This document shows, one piece after another, positions 1 through 24,116 of a stretch of DNA of 64,000 bases. The position numbers and the translations under genes are program-made. Numbering within the stretch: the first letter of the stretch is position 1; each line of letters starts with the position of its first letter. Below the pieces are notes generated by a model. The model ran no database searches. It had not been told where the DNA came from and saw only the letters and a list, made by a program, of their open reading frames with translations. This stretch comes from Trichoplax sp. H2 (Eukaryota > Placozoa > Uniplacotomia > Trichoplacea). Where the stretch lies: the NCBI GenBank assembly GCA_003344405.1, contig NOWV01000009.1, forward strand, positions 620,001-684,000, read 5' to 3'.

Positions 1-3000
1 TAGCAATTTTCATGATCCTATTAATGAAACAAGGAGCAATTTAACCTAGCATTTACTGTATATCTGAAGATTGAGTGAAAAAAGAATTGTTTAAACGATA
101 AAAAAAATATCAGTCATAGTTTAAACTTACCTATTTCTGTAGTAATTTGTACCTACAGAATTTAAGTGCGATACGTTAGCACTCTCTACAATAACGTCGA
201 AACATAAAAATCATGTTAACATTACCTTTAGGATTTTTTACGTAATCTACGTCATAGAATGCGATAACAAGGGGCTTTTCAAATTGGTCTTTATTATTGT
301 CAGTCATTACCCCAGCTAACCCTAAGCTAAATTGAGAAAAACATCACGTGCAATGTTATAAATTTATTGAAAGTAACGGATTAACAGCTTAAAGGAATTA
401 CCTATTCTTTCGATAAAAATCTTTCAAATCATCATCACTCGCTGCTCCACTGTATTTCACCCTTTGTTCTTCAAATTTAGACTTTAACAATGGAGAACGG
501 AAGAGAACTACAGCGCTATAGTAATGCGTAATAGATCGAATATTAATTAGAACACTAGTATGATAATTCTTCATCCTTGTATCTTGATAATTTCCGAATC
601 TACCTTCTGTAGCCGTATTTATCCATCAATTCAGTTTCCGAAGTATGTGCAAAACGATGGGTATCACGCATACTATTTGCAGACTTTAAGAAAGCCTTGG
701 AAAGATCATCTTCTTGAGCGAAAAAACCTATTACACGTATAGAACCGTTATTCCGTTAACGCTTATTGCGCACGCAGCTCAATCAAAAAATACGTAAAAC
801 TAACCAACAAAAGTTGCAACTGTAGATTTCTTCAAGTAGGCAGTCAACTGTTCATCAGTCTTAATTGCTAAACAAATTAAAATAACACTATCAGTTTAAT
901 CATTCAAAATACCCCATACTTATAAATCTAGTGAGAAAAATCATGTTTCATCTCATTTGTAGTCACAATTTATTGTTAACTCTTTTTAATTTTCTACTTT
1001 AAATTGACTAGGACTTACATTTGGAGCTGGGTCCTGCCTGCTTTTGCATATATGAAATAATTCCCTCTAAATTAAGAATATAAATTTTCCTTAAAATTAT
1101 TCATAAACAAATTCTGCCAATAATTACAAACTACTCACTGTCTTCAATAAAACAAATATATGCAATAAGATAACCTTAATTTTAAACACTACAGAATTCT
1201 TACTTGCTTCTCTTGGGCCGTTATAATCGGCTGATAGGGCTCCATTGCGAAAGATTTTCAAAGTTGGATACCCGCTAACTCCATATTTGCCACACAGATC
1301 ACTTTCAGCGGTACAATCAACCTGTTGAAATTGTGATTGGAATTTAATCAGTGAATTACTCGACGCTAAATCAAAAATAAACTGCTTTGAATGCCTCGAG
1401 AACATGAAAAAGATATACTAAGAGACGGAAAGGGTGCGAAGGAGAAGTCAAGCAAAGTGTTATTAGACTATAGCATAAATATAATATTACCAGTAAGTTA
1501 TATTACCACAATATGTATAAAGGAAATGTATACAGGAGTGAGATACAGACGGTACTTCTATACGAGCACTGCTGAATTATGATTTAAGAAATAAACAACC
1601 ACAATCTAGGATGCACACATACATGTATATATGTCATATATATTATGTTATTACACTATTCATGTCTTCACTTCGTAAACAGATTTGATTAAAACGGTCA
1701 AATAGTTACCGATACAGTACAAATTCTGTAAACAATTTGTAACCGTTTCATATCAATGCATTATTCACCAGCATGTACTGTACGTTGACTGAAACGGTTG
1801 CAAACTCATCATATGGAATCGCGAATAAAATTATTATTTAAAGCAGAAAGATTTGATATAATTTAATCATCTTTGGCTACCGATGCACCGATGTTCCAAT
1901 AATTAATAGAGATATTAGAAATAAAATGTTACGAATTGTCTTCGGTAACGAGCTGTCGAATAACGTATACTAATACTGCCGTAAAAGACTGAAAAATTCG
2001 ATGGAATATAAGGAACAGAATTGACGTTATTACACTGTAACATCTTTCTAATTAGCCTTCATTCTCATTCAGAGATGCAGTATACTCGTATCTGGGGTTG
2101 GTTATAAATGTTACGGAGCGGTAAATCATATCATAAATGGGAGAGGAAAATTGTGCATGAACCAAAAAATTCTGACCATTACAATATGCGAGCAAGGCTG
2201 CGCTCCTATGCAAAGGCCCCAATAATTACGAATGATATAATTTTTTCTTACTCTGCCTACAGACCTTAGCCAAAGGTACCGGAGGATCATTCCTCTTTAA
2301 TTCTGTAGCAGCACTTTCATACTGAGGAGCAAGATTCTTACAATGGCCGCACCTATTAGAAAATGAATAATAGTATAATCAATCACAATTTCATTCAAGG
2401 ATACAGCCTAAGAAAAGTATAGTTTAAGTACGGATAGTATTCAATTATCAGTATTTAATTCTTCTATACGTATTAAGTGTGCTTTGATATCTGTGACTAG
2501 TGTACAGTAATTGCAGTAAATTACTCGGTCATGTCACTGCATGCAGTCAAAATGTAAATTTTAGTAAACTCTGTACCAAGCTCTCGTCACAGCTTGATTT
2601 CAATACAAAATAAGTTGGTAAGGATAAGGAATGAATACAGCATACTACGTATGTATGGTATCGCAACTCTTGGCTTGAAAATACGAAAAATTCAAAGGAC
2701 AGCGTAAGCCAATCACCAATTTTTGAATTTAGATTTGCAATAAGACAAGTCTCAGCAGATTACAGCGAAATCGATCACAATATGAAACTTACACTACAAA
2801 ACCACGTAGTAGCTACTATGCATACTGTAATTTCAGCAGGCAACTAATGAATTCTTTAACTGAAGTTATGATATACGTAATTAATTAATGTCTCAGTCGG
2901 GAAAGAACAAATACATTTGCTAGACGGAACTTTATTGTAGGGGCTGCAATAACAGTTTACTGATGGATTGCTAAATGTGACACTTCAATGCACTCATTGT

Positions 3001-4180
3001 CCAGAGAGGGCAACTCACTGAGCGATTGTTCACCTTCATTTCTGTACTCTAGCACCTGACATGAATAATATGATGGTAATAAGGGACAACAGTGTCACTT
3101 GAGTAAATACCGTACTCGTCGTCACTTTTAGATTAATGTTTGTGTTGCGATACTGAAAGAGTGAAAGTCTGGAGCATTAACCATCACCAACTGGATCGTT
3201 ATATAATTATAATTATAATTATCTCTATCAAGGTCTTCTATTGCAGTAGTCCTTGTCTCTAACTAGTTTATACGTATGATACGTTTCTACCATAGAGTTA
3301 AGAGAAAAAACCTTTGGGTTTTTTTCTTAACTCTATGGTTTCTACACGTATACCATGGATTTCTACTGTACAGTACAGTAAATCTCGAAGTCTATGCGCT
3401 ACTGAGTGGAGATGTACTGTACAGTACATTGTAAGACATTTAGTAGCTATCCAGTACAAGGCAATTACTGTATTAACCTAGGTTATTAATCTGAGTAATG
3501 ATATTCTCAATATTCTAACTCCTAGTTGCAACATTCAGATCATTATTAATTATTAATAATTATGATTAACAGGCATGGTAGAGGATGGCTGCAGACATAG
3601 TACAGTAATTTTTCACTATGAGGGCAATTCTGATCACTTTGTTAATTTTAATCTTGTCGCGTAAAGTTATGTATGATGACTGTCATAATTTACGCAACTG
3701 GAACGAAAACTGGATCATACAGTATGTAATATATCCAGGATAAGCGCCGCTAAGTTGAAGATACGCGAATAATTGTAATTTACGTGTATGTTCAGTAGAA
3801 CTACATTGCAAGACGGATCAAACTGAAGACTTGATTTATGAGCATCGCACACAGTAAGAAATCGAGAACTGATCCTTAAATGTACAGAATTTATACTGCA
3901 TATTGCATTCCGTTATTTTATAATTTTGTTAAAACAGTATGAGATAATAGCATCAATGCCATTTGATATATACTGTATTCAGTTTTAACAGTGGTTAACA
4001 GTCTAACAGTCTTAATAAGTTAGACGGTAACTTAACTTACCATGGAGCATAAAATTCGACCAGAGTGATATCTTGTTGAGCAATCACAGAGTTAAAATTG
4101 CTTGTCTTTAATTCAATAACATCACTGGCTGCTGCCAGAGTAACGAATACAAGGCACGCCAGAGTTATAAAACGTAACAT
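1..4180 (-). CDS. PDIA3: Protein disulfide isomerase A3 (ERp57)-like, 5' part, runs off left edge
   Basis: Forms and rearranges disulfides in glycoproteins in the ER lumen. Ten exons read in frame on the minus strand: 4180-4041, 2352-2265, 1321-1204, 1066-1019, 867-805, 727-604, 515-402, 326-226, 152-131 and 17-1 (continues off the window), giving about 278 residues. Exon 1 starts [19 protein letters not shown], a signal peptide, then the first strand of thioredoxin domain a. The active site WCGHC is split by intron 1 (TG/G codon for W). The cis-Pro motif [12 protein letters not shown] is in exon 3. Exons 4-10 follow the ERp57 b and b' domains, for example KQAGPSSK and [12 protein letters not shown]. 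The second catalytic domain and the ER-retention tail would lie left of the window. Exon 9 is only 22 nt. Intron 1 is 1.7 kb; the others are short. Family call is firm; ERp57 rather than another PDI rests on the b' match. Confidence 0.9.
3289..3340. repeat. Near-perfect hairpin in intron 1 of PDIA3
   Basis: Arm 3289-3312 is repeated as its reverse complement at 3316-3340 with about one mismatch and a spacer of only a few bases. The core is CATAGAGTTAAG followed by an A-run, returning as a T-run and CTTAACTCTATG. It lies alone in the 1.7 kb intron. It could be a foldback-element scar or a structured intronic RNA; the sequence alone does not decide. Confidence 0.7.
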
Positions 4181-7143
4181 CTTGAAAATTACTGTTAATT
4201 AAGTCTAATTTCGATGGACGAAAGATTTTACTAGCTTAATCAACTTTAAGCTGGCCTAGAAGATGAAACTAAATCCGCGAGGAGTAAGTGGCTTTACAGT
4301 ACGCAAGGCAAAAGTTTATCAGTACTGCTTTTCATTTGTACACGTCACGTCACAGTACAAGTGTACTCTGTACGGTACAGTACTGTACCGGCGAAGTGTG
4401 CCGTGCCGTACCAGGGACTACTAGAAAGTCCTGGCCGTAACTGAAGGCTCTGTACGACGCAGACGTGGCAACGTGTTACAAGCTAACGCCAAATGTTGTC
4501 TCGTGCCATTACCATACTGTACAGTACTGTACAGTGTACAGTACATACTGTATCAGTACTACAGTATGTACTGTGTACTTCTTTTGGCTGTCTTCACTTA
4601 CAGTACAGTACAGTACTGTACTGTACACTAGTGTACAGTACTGTATTAGTAGTGTCTAGTCTTCAACACTGTACAGTACAGTACTGTACTGTGTGCACAC
4701 TACAGTATTATTAGACTACTGTACTGTACTGTACTGCAGACTAGACTAAACTCAACGCTCTGCATCATTGTCAAATGTCAACCACTTTTGTAACCTCGTG
4801 ACATGTTAGGAACGCGCTACATGGAATGCTATGATTGGCTGAACTTATTTGACCATCATACCTTGCGGCCCCTGACTACATATAATAACATTATTATCTT
4901 ATCTTATTATTATCAGCGACTACAAAAAGAAAGAAAAGGAAGAAGGGCATAAAGTGACGCTAAGTTGGTTTTATGCAGTATGATATACTGTTTCATTGGT
5001 ACCGTATATTAGAATGAGCGGAAAAAAGAATAGGCCTCCATATTATTTTACGCTGACGGCCGCTTTCCGTCCTTCTTTCTTTCCTTTTAGTACAATAAGA
5101 ATTTCTCAAGTGATACAGTATTTGTATAGCGATTCCACTCATTTCGGGTTCAAAAATCAATCATCTATTCGGGTTGCGTTTTCATTTCATTTAAGGACTC
5201 TCGTTATTATAGTCGCTGATACCCTAGGCGCGCGTACCCACTTTTACGCACTTCATGCCACTGAGACTGAGTGTACCCGACGTCAATAAACATTAATCAC
5301 CTGTTCACGTACTCTGGTTATTCCCTCATACTGTAAACTACATTTTCTTATACTTAATTCAGTGCAGTAAACGTTACTGTAAGGCCCATATTTATCTTAC
5401 TGTATGCCTACGAAAGGAAGCTTCTTCTCAAGCTTAACACAGAGTACTCGTTCATACTGAAAGCTGCTATACTGTACTGTACTGTACACTACAGTAGAAG
5501 ATTTCAATAAATTCCTCAATTTTCAAGATTTACGAACATCAAGCGGTGTTTTACAATATAGCGTAGATCATACAGTAACAACAATTGAACGGTTCAGTAA
5601 CCTGACCTAGTAGTAGGAGGACTGGTCAAATATAGCGCAGTTTTGCTCTACTATTAGAATAGATATATTTGATTTTATTTTAGTAATCTGTTGTAGCAGT
5701 AATGCGCTCGTGATACTTCACGTAAATACTCGTATGTTGTTTACTACACTACATTTATTACTTAGTAATAATACATTGTTATCACTAACAAACTCGAGGA
5801 GTAATACATTACATCTACAGTATAACCACAGATATTCGTTCGCACAGTAGGATGTAAGCCAAGAAGACTGCAGACAATAAATACATTAAATAGTGATATA
5901 AATATAGCCTTTTTAATTATAAAATGAACAGCGAAATTTCTGTGATGTACGGTATAGCACGAGTAGAACCAATTATATACGTGCACTTACACACATACTG
6001 TACACAACCTGATTAAATCGCATTTGTGATGTCGATTGCTGAAATATAGTCATTGCTATTTTACGAAGAAGTAGTAATCATACCCTATTACAGTACATCA
6101 GTTTTATACAAGTACAGTAAATACAAATGATCGATATACCCTTATCCTACAGTGCAATAGTCAAAGAGTTTCTACTAAGGGCTAATAAATTATTTTTAAA
6201 TGACGTCATAACTGCACAGAAGCTCTCATAAAATCCATTGAAAAAGCGACCCATAATTCTATATGACTTTTGGTCAATATGTTATACAACATTAAGATGG
6301 ATCCGATTCGCCTAGTTTAAACTTTCATATAGCATCCGTCGTATGACAGTTCGAAATTGATGTAATCTATTCGCGATACGTTTTTTATGTACAAGAATAG
6401 TATACAAAGTTAGATCGATCTTTATACAGTATTAATATTAAAACGTATTGAATATCACAGTAATTTAGGTATTACAGATATCATCCGAGCATGTAAAGAT
6501 TACTGCTCGAAATAAGATGATTTCTAACAAATTTAAATGAAGAGACTGCCCCTTGAACACAGGTAGTTATATATCCCATATAGCTCAAAAGAACTACGGT
6601 CATTTGTCTTAGTTTCTAACGAGCAGATATCTTCTTTTAGTTTACGACCATCCTCAATATAAATCATCTTACGAATACTGCGCAATAACTCTTAAGCTAT
6701 GACAGTGCTATAGATATTTGATATATCTTTCAGAGCGTTAGCCTTAAAGGATCTTCAAATATCAATAGATTATAAACAATACTTTTCTAACCACACAGCT
6801 TGCTTTCATTCTCTCACTGTTACCTATGGTAAGAGTTAGATAATTTAAATAAATTAGCCTTAAAAATAATGGGTTACAAATCTGTATATCGATGAATAAT
6901 AAAATTAGTCGTGCTTCCATTAATACTTTTCAACAATTAACGGAAAAAATCGATACTAGACAACTTAATTTCTGATATAATCTCACATCTTGATACTAGT
7001 AAAATTATTTATTGATACCCAGAGAAGCAAATTACCTAGATGAAGCTTTACGGCTAGCCCCAACAATTTCCTCTTTATATGACCTATTTTTCATAGTCTT
7101 TACAATAAATATGTTATAATAAGAATTTTTGTTATAACAATAA
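4181..7143. other. Spacer between PDIA3 and CHD1
   Basis: Holds the PDIA3 upstream region and the CHD1 downstream region. A palindromic repeat block sits at 4353-4737. Open frames of 70-97 codons at 4996-5289 (+) and 5762-5986 (-) have no recognisable motif and I do not call them. On the minus strand, 7070-7036 looks like a possible short extra CHD1 3' exon (acceptor, about 35 nt open, donor gtaattt). I see nothing else. Confidence 0.6.
4353..4737. repeat. TACTGTAC/GTACAGTAC palindromic repeat block
   Basis: Dense overlapping copies of the short units TACTGTAC and GTACAGTAC, which are reverse complements of each other, so the block can fold on itself in many registers. Similar blocks occur near 18551-19100, 48545-48955, 49490-49770 and 55300-56470. 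All lie between genes rather than in exons. The open frames that cross the blocks are rich in Y, C, T, V and L because of the repeat and are not genes. Confidence 0.85.
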
Positions 7144-17958
<10,815 letters not shown>

Positions 17959-20249
17959 AATTTTAATTTTTCCGTATTGATGAGTCGATTGGCTAATGAT
18001 TAATCTAGGCTGGTTAGTTTCTATTGACTAATACCATGGCTTTACAGCAATGATTGGATATTATAGACTCTTGAATCAAGTTTAGAATCCAAAAGAAGCC
18101 AACAGCAGTCTACAGTAACTAGTCGCTTTTTCCAGCAGGAACACTTGTGAAGTGCTTTTATGGTATTGTGCACATTGTATAGTACAGTACAGTAGTGTAT
18201 AGTATTGTGATGTAGTCCACTCCACCGTGACTGTGGTAACGAAACTGCTTCCCTAATTCTGAACATCTGGTTGTCTGGATGTCTGTGCCGCGGGAAAGCA
18301 GTACTTGGGAGTCACTGGACGTGGACACACGTCCGAAAGCTGCAAAAATTGTGGAAGCCGCATTTTATTGCAGTCATTTCACAATAAGCTACAGCTGTAA
18401 CCATACACCATACTATGCAAAACTAACCTGGCAGCTACAGTAATTTGAAGCCTGCAGGGTCTTGTACAGCGTACGATGACTGATGATCATTAGAGTTAAA
18501 ATGACCAGCAAAAAAGTCGGCCTACAGTACACATTTTTCCCAGCTTTGGTTGTACAGTACAGTACGGTACGGTACTGGTACTGTCAGAAAGAGGTTGCAA
18601 AACACTTGGTACTGTACACTGTACAGTACTGTAGTTAATACAGTACTGTATACTGTACAGTGTACAGTGTACAGTAAGTAGGGAGTTGGGAATGAGGAGG
18701 AACTCCGCTGATCACCACATCACTAGCACCCTAGGTGACGCCGGTATGGATAACAAACTAAAAATACGGTACGGTACAGTACAGTACTGTAGTGTAGAAT
18801 GTGACTCTAATTTAACGCATGCTCCAAGGAATTGACCAATCCAAATTCGATTTCCAAAATTTAAAAATTCAACTCACCACAAGTACAACATTTAGTGTCC
18901 AGTACAGTAAAAATACTACAGTACTATGATTGGACTACCGTACTGTATTTTAATTTGCTTACTGTACTACAGTACAGTACTGTAAGCAATGTTGCTACTG
19001 TACTGTATACCGTACAGTACAGTACAGTAAAGGACAGTACAGTACTGTAGTTAAAAAGCGAACTGCGGTATTTACTGTAGTGCATACTGAGTACAGTATT
19101 CTGGCTGCCAACAGGTTCCTATGAATCCGTCAACATTTTTACCTCTCAAATATCTTCAATAATATTATTAACTTTAAATAGAATAAAGAGCATTAAAAAG
19201 TGAGTAAAATCCTTTGCGTTTTAAAATAAAATACAGTACTACCCACTGCATTATGTCTTTTAGTTTCTTTTACCTATAAAACTAAAAATCTTAATCTTAC
19301 TATAACATTTCAGAAGTTTATTCTAGGTGATAACTGCAAAGACCAGCATTCTTATCCAATTGCCAATTGATCATCTAAAAGGAAAGTTTACGTTTTCATC
19401 GAAAGTTGCACACGTCACACTGGATTAAACGCGTATTCAATCAGCATCCAAAACGACCGGAAAAATTGAAAATCCTTTTACCCATGATGATCTATCATCA
19501 ATCTTAGGTTAGGACATTAAAAACTACTAATAGGATCAAACATATTTATGCGTACGATATACGTACTGCACAGTGTATATAGACATAATAGTATTAGGAA
19601 TACTTTTTAGCTAGCATAAATTATGTTTTCGTCATACTGTAATAGCGTTAATTATGCCTGCTTATTTACCCATCCTAAACCTTGCAAAAGTAGTAGTAGG
19701 TTTTACATCAGGTGCTACGGTACTGCATGCGTACAGTATACTTTTACCGTTAAAAAAAGATCTGCCTGGTTTTCTTGCATTAATATCTAAAGTTTGTAAA
19801 TTGTGAAATGGAATATAAAAATGTTTCTCTAATTATTCAACTACTAGATTTGATAATGACGTACTTTATCTATTTATCTGAGCAATAATTCTTATTCTAT
19901 CTATAATAATCTAACCATACCTTCGAGTCACCGTGTCGAAGTTAAATACGGATTTTATTTATATTTTTGACTTTAACAAGCCGATCAGTGAATGAGTCGT
20001 ATGGATGTAAACCATACTGGTACTATTGATATATTGAAAGAATACGATTTGTGTTTGCACTACTATCCTGTACGTATACTGTACCGTACTGTACATATAT
20101 TATTTTATATATATTATATTAACCGTATTTACTGTAGAATACAAATATTCTATTATCGGTTACATTCTGATATCTCAATCTTATTTGATCAAGTAGACAC
20201 ATATACCAGAAATAATACGTAAGTATAATTACTAGACAAGAAAGATAAC
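17959..20249. repeat. Head-to-head spacer with TACTGTAC-type palindrome blocks
   Basis: Lies between the divergent starts of CHD1 and the 974-residue gene. Short GTACAGTAC/TACTGTAC arrays are scattered from 18180 and dense at about 18551-19100. No coding exon is supported, although the first untranslated exons of both genes may lie here. I see no clear TATA box or initiator. Confidence 0.65.
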
Positions 20250-23200
20250 ATGGCTCGCGTAACATTAACTCGGCACATTGCCCTGGAAGATAATTGGCCA
20301 GAACTACAATTCTTAAACGAAAAGATCTCTCGATTTGATGAACGACTACTTCATCACTATCAAGATGCAGAGTTGGCGGACGAAAAGCTTGAATCTCTAC
20401 GACAAATGTATTCAATTTATCTTGAAAATGAACAAAATTACTCTGTAAGTGATCTTGACTATAATTAAATTGAGTCAAGGACCCTTTAATAATTAATGAG
20501 ACAAATGTTCAATTAATTATTGCACATAAGTAATGCATATAACGGCTTTGGGTAAACTTACAGTAGACGATCAAAAATTAAGCTTTTTACTAATAATTAT
20601 ATAATTATTATAATTGATTAGAACGATTGACAGTGAACTCTATAAAACTTAAATTATATAAAATGATACACCATGTAACAGTTTCTTAATCGTGCTTATT
20701 AATGTCAATACATTCATTTCTAAATGCGACATGAATATCGCACTGTAGATTGATCAACATGACAATTTAATGAAAAGTTTTGCTATCCAAGTTACCCTTC
20801 AAGATCACACTTCAGGATGCCAAGAATCTATCTATCACAAAAGTGTGTCTAATGCTGCGTCTAAATTATTAAATTTAATTAGTCAAGACCGAGGAAATAA
20901 AATCGTCGCAACATCTAATAGTACAAACAAACAGGTGGCTGAGGATATTCCATCAATAACGGATAACGATTATAATCAAATTAAGCCTAAAGTTCATCCA
21001 AATCTTAATTCTAATGCTAAAATTTTAATGCAACAACCGGCTCAGTCATCCTTCGATCGTTCATCCAGTTGCTCAGGTAATGTAATCACCATTTGATACG
21101 ATAATTAATTAAAGTATATACGCCTTACTTACATATCTTACCAAAATTAATACCACATTGACTTGGTAGAATAGCGTCTGTTTTGCGTTTGTTTCTATAA
21201 TCAGTAGAATATGACGTGAGCAAGTATTGAGATTTATTGATAATTATACATACTACTGTTTATTAACTCAAAACCCGCTTGCACTTATTTAGTTGATCTT
21301 GAATTAAAGAATGAATTACAAAGCTCGCTAATTAGGGCTAAACATGATATTAAAGGTCAATCCAGTCATCAGCGATGTAAGCGTACAAAATCCAGAGTTC
21401 GTAAAATCAAATCAAAACATAATTCAAAAAATCAAAGCAAGCATACATATGAAGAAGAAAATGCTATAAGCTATGATGATCAAGAAATTATAAAACAACA
21501 ACAAAGTAGCCAAAACGATAAAATCCCCTTGGAATCTAAGTCAGAGATCTCTAATCAAAAATTGAATCAAAACGATAGTCGTATCACCAAAAAGAGAAAG
21601 ATACGTAATGTATCTATATCAGATTCTGAATTAACCTGCCAAGACAGTACAAAAAGAACTAGTAAGCAAGAAGCAAAACGTATTAACAGGAACGATAGCA
21701 AAATTCAAAATCATTCCGAAAAGACTATTACAAATATATCTGAAGGATTAACTACTGAAAAACGAACCAAGAGACGGTTAAGGAATAATAAACTGCAGAA
21801 AATTAATCAATCAAATCTTTGTAACGGTAGCAGCAATATTGAAGATGTGATACCCTTTCCAACAACCGTTACTGAAATCAAGAAGTCGAATGCAATCCCT
21901 AGTAATTCTGAAGCTGCTAACATTCAAACAGCGAAATTTCAGCATCAGTTAAGTAAAAATTCTTCAAGCATCACAAGTGAAACAGAAAATGATCAATGTC
22001 ATTTTAAATCAATTACGAAATTGAAGCCTACCGATAAGAGAAAGGGAAGAAGAAAGAAAGCTCGAAAGCAAGCATCACATCAACTCAGCAATCATAGAGA
22101 TAAGAAACCTGTAACGTCAGATTGTATTATCGTTTTAGAAGATACACTACAGTCACAGTTAAATAGTGTCGGCGATACTCATTTCCCTTATCAACCAAAC
22201 TCCAACACGTTGGATACGGAAAATACGAAGCACACAAATGCTGAATCATCATTAGTGCAACAGCCCTTAGAGAAAATAAGTAATATAGCGAGAGATGATT
22301 TCATTAAAATGGATAAGGCTATTCCTAAGGTAGACAACCATTTAACAAGAGATTGTAAAGAAAGTTGCTCCTACAAGGATCAGCAACCTAGTAAAACTTC
22401 AGCAGACAATTGTAGTGAGTCTCCATCCAATAGTAAAACAATAGCTGCTTGTCTTGACGGAAGCAAAGTAGAAAATAATATTAAAACCTCAAGTAGTTAC
22501 CGTAAATCTGTTCGTAAAAGGAGATTTACTAGGTCATGTCTTAAAAATAGTGTGAAAGAAAATGTTAATAATCTCGACAATGTTGATAAGAGTGTGGAAG
22601 ACAGAAGAATAACCCGATCTTGTAGCAAAAAAAATCGTCACGATGCACAGATGGCTACCCATGAAGAGCCAAGAATACAAAGAAGTGAGGTACAAAATTC
22701 ACTAGCAGATAATGAGGAAGACCAAGATAATGCTAGTCCAAATGGCGCTAACATAAGTACTGATCAAGCTCGAAAACAGAAATTAAATGCAAAGTATCCT
22801 AGTCTGATAAAAAATGATGGGGTTGACAAATTAAATGAAGTAAAAGAAATGAAAATAGAGAATATTCGCAACCAAAACGAACAATGTAATGCAAAGAAGT
22901 CGAATTTAATGACCCCTGTTTCTGATACCGTTGATAATATTTCTCAAATCGGTCAATCCAATAATACAAATATTCCTAATTCCGATGATAAATCTGCTAA
23001 GCAACAATGCCATAAACGAATAACGGGTCAAGAAAGTTCACATGCCACAGACAATAATGACAACCAGAAATCAAATACAGTTGCTGAAACACCTTCTAGT
23101 GCTAGCTATAGAGATAAAACCACTAAACGAGCTAAAGATAAAAGGGATTCCAAAGAAGTTAGTGCTACATACAGTGGAAGAAAAAAACTAACTTATGATG

Positions 23201-24116
23201 GCAATAAGGCCAGATCTTCACTTTCTAATAATAATTGTTCTGGAAAATCTTCCACGGAAACTGATCCATTAAAGCTAGAGAAAGGAACGAAAGTAAGTTA
23301 GTAATGTTTGTATGTAGCTAATTTAATTGTAGTACTATAGAAAGGACGCGTTCACTTCTATACTAGAGTCCCTTTGGGTTCGTTCTATCCTGCTACCATC
23401 AGTATTTAATTTGTATTATAACTCTTATAAAATGAAACAAACAGAAGAATATTAATGAAGACAACCAATCATCTGATTCTCAGAAGAGTGATGAAGCAGC
23501 AATGAAGGTATGAAAATTATCCTATAATGTTCCTCATTACTTTATATTAATACAAGTAATAAGTAATTATACGAGTATATACTGATATTTACCTTACGTT
23601 TACTCTAAACGATTAGGCTGATGCTTTAGACAGTGTCACTGGTGCTATTTTATCCAGTACAATGACACGAACAAACCACACAATTCATATGACAAAAAGA
23701 TCAAACAAGAGGTAGTTATTACGAGAATTAATACATATCATCAAATATATTTGATTAAATTAATACTCATTGTTTTCTTGTAATTACCACTTCATAATAG
23801 AAGTCGCAGTACCAAAGTTATACGACGAAATGCGTCAAATAGACGATCTAATTGTCCCAGTAAGATGAAAAGTCTGTTCTCTCAAAATGAAAATGTATCA
23901 TTATTACACTCTACAGATAATAAAGCTCAGGTAAATTTTTACATGTCAATACTCCGTTATGACATTACGTAATAAACTCAGCATTTCAATATTTATTTTT
24001 AGACCCGGAATAAAAACTCTACGAAAAACGTTAGTACTACAATGGCATCCTTGATGAAAGGTTTCACTGCGCCGAAATTAAAGGCAGGGATCTTAAGACC
24101 TCCAAATCGAAAATAA
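20250..24116 (+). CDS. Unrecognised 974-residue basic, low-complexity protein with N-terminal coiled coil
   Basis: Seven exons keep frame: 20250-20444, 20749-21076, 21293-23292, 23445-23507, 23617-23711, 23801-23930 and 24003-24116 (TAA). The start is the first ATG of the open exon. Exon 1 is about 65 charged residues (FLNEKISRFDERLLHHYQDAEL) likely to form a helix or coiled coil. The 2 kb exon 3 is almost entirely S, N, K, Q, D, E and R with repeated KKR/RKR clusters, for example RKGRRKKARKQ, which suits a disordered nuclear protein. Near residues 520-575 two stretches repeat a pattern of R-R-x-T-R-S-C-x-K. One short hydrophobic patch, SDCIIVLEDTLQS, resembles a SUMO-interacting motif. The C-terminus is LMKGFTAPKLKAGILRPP. 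I do not recognise the family. A chromosome or centromere scaffold would fit the composition, but that is a guess. Confidence 0.7.

Noticed and set aside
4465-4714. Open frames rich in Y/C/T/V/L
   Set aside because: Entirely produced by TACTGTAC repeat units; same in several frames.
4996-5289. 97-codon plus-strand frame
   Set aside because: No recognisable motif, no splice context, and repeats nearby; not enough to call a gene.
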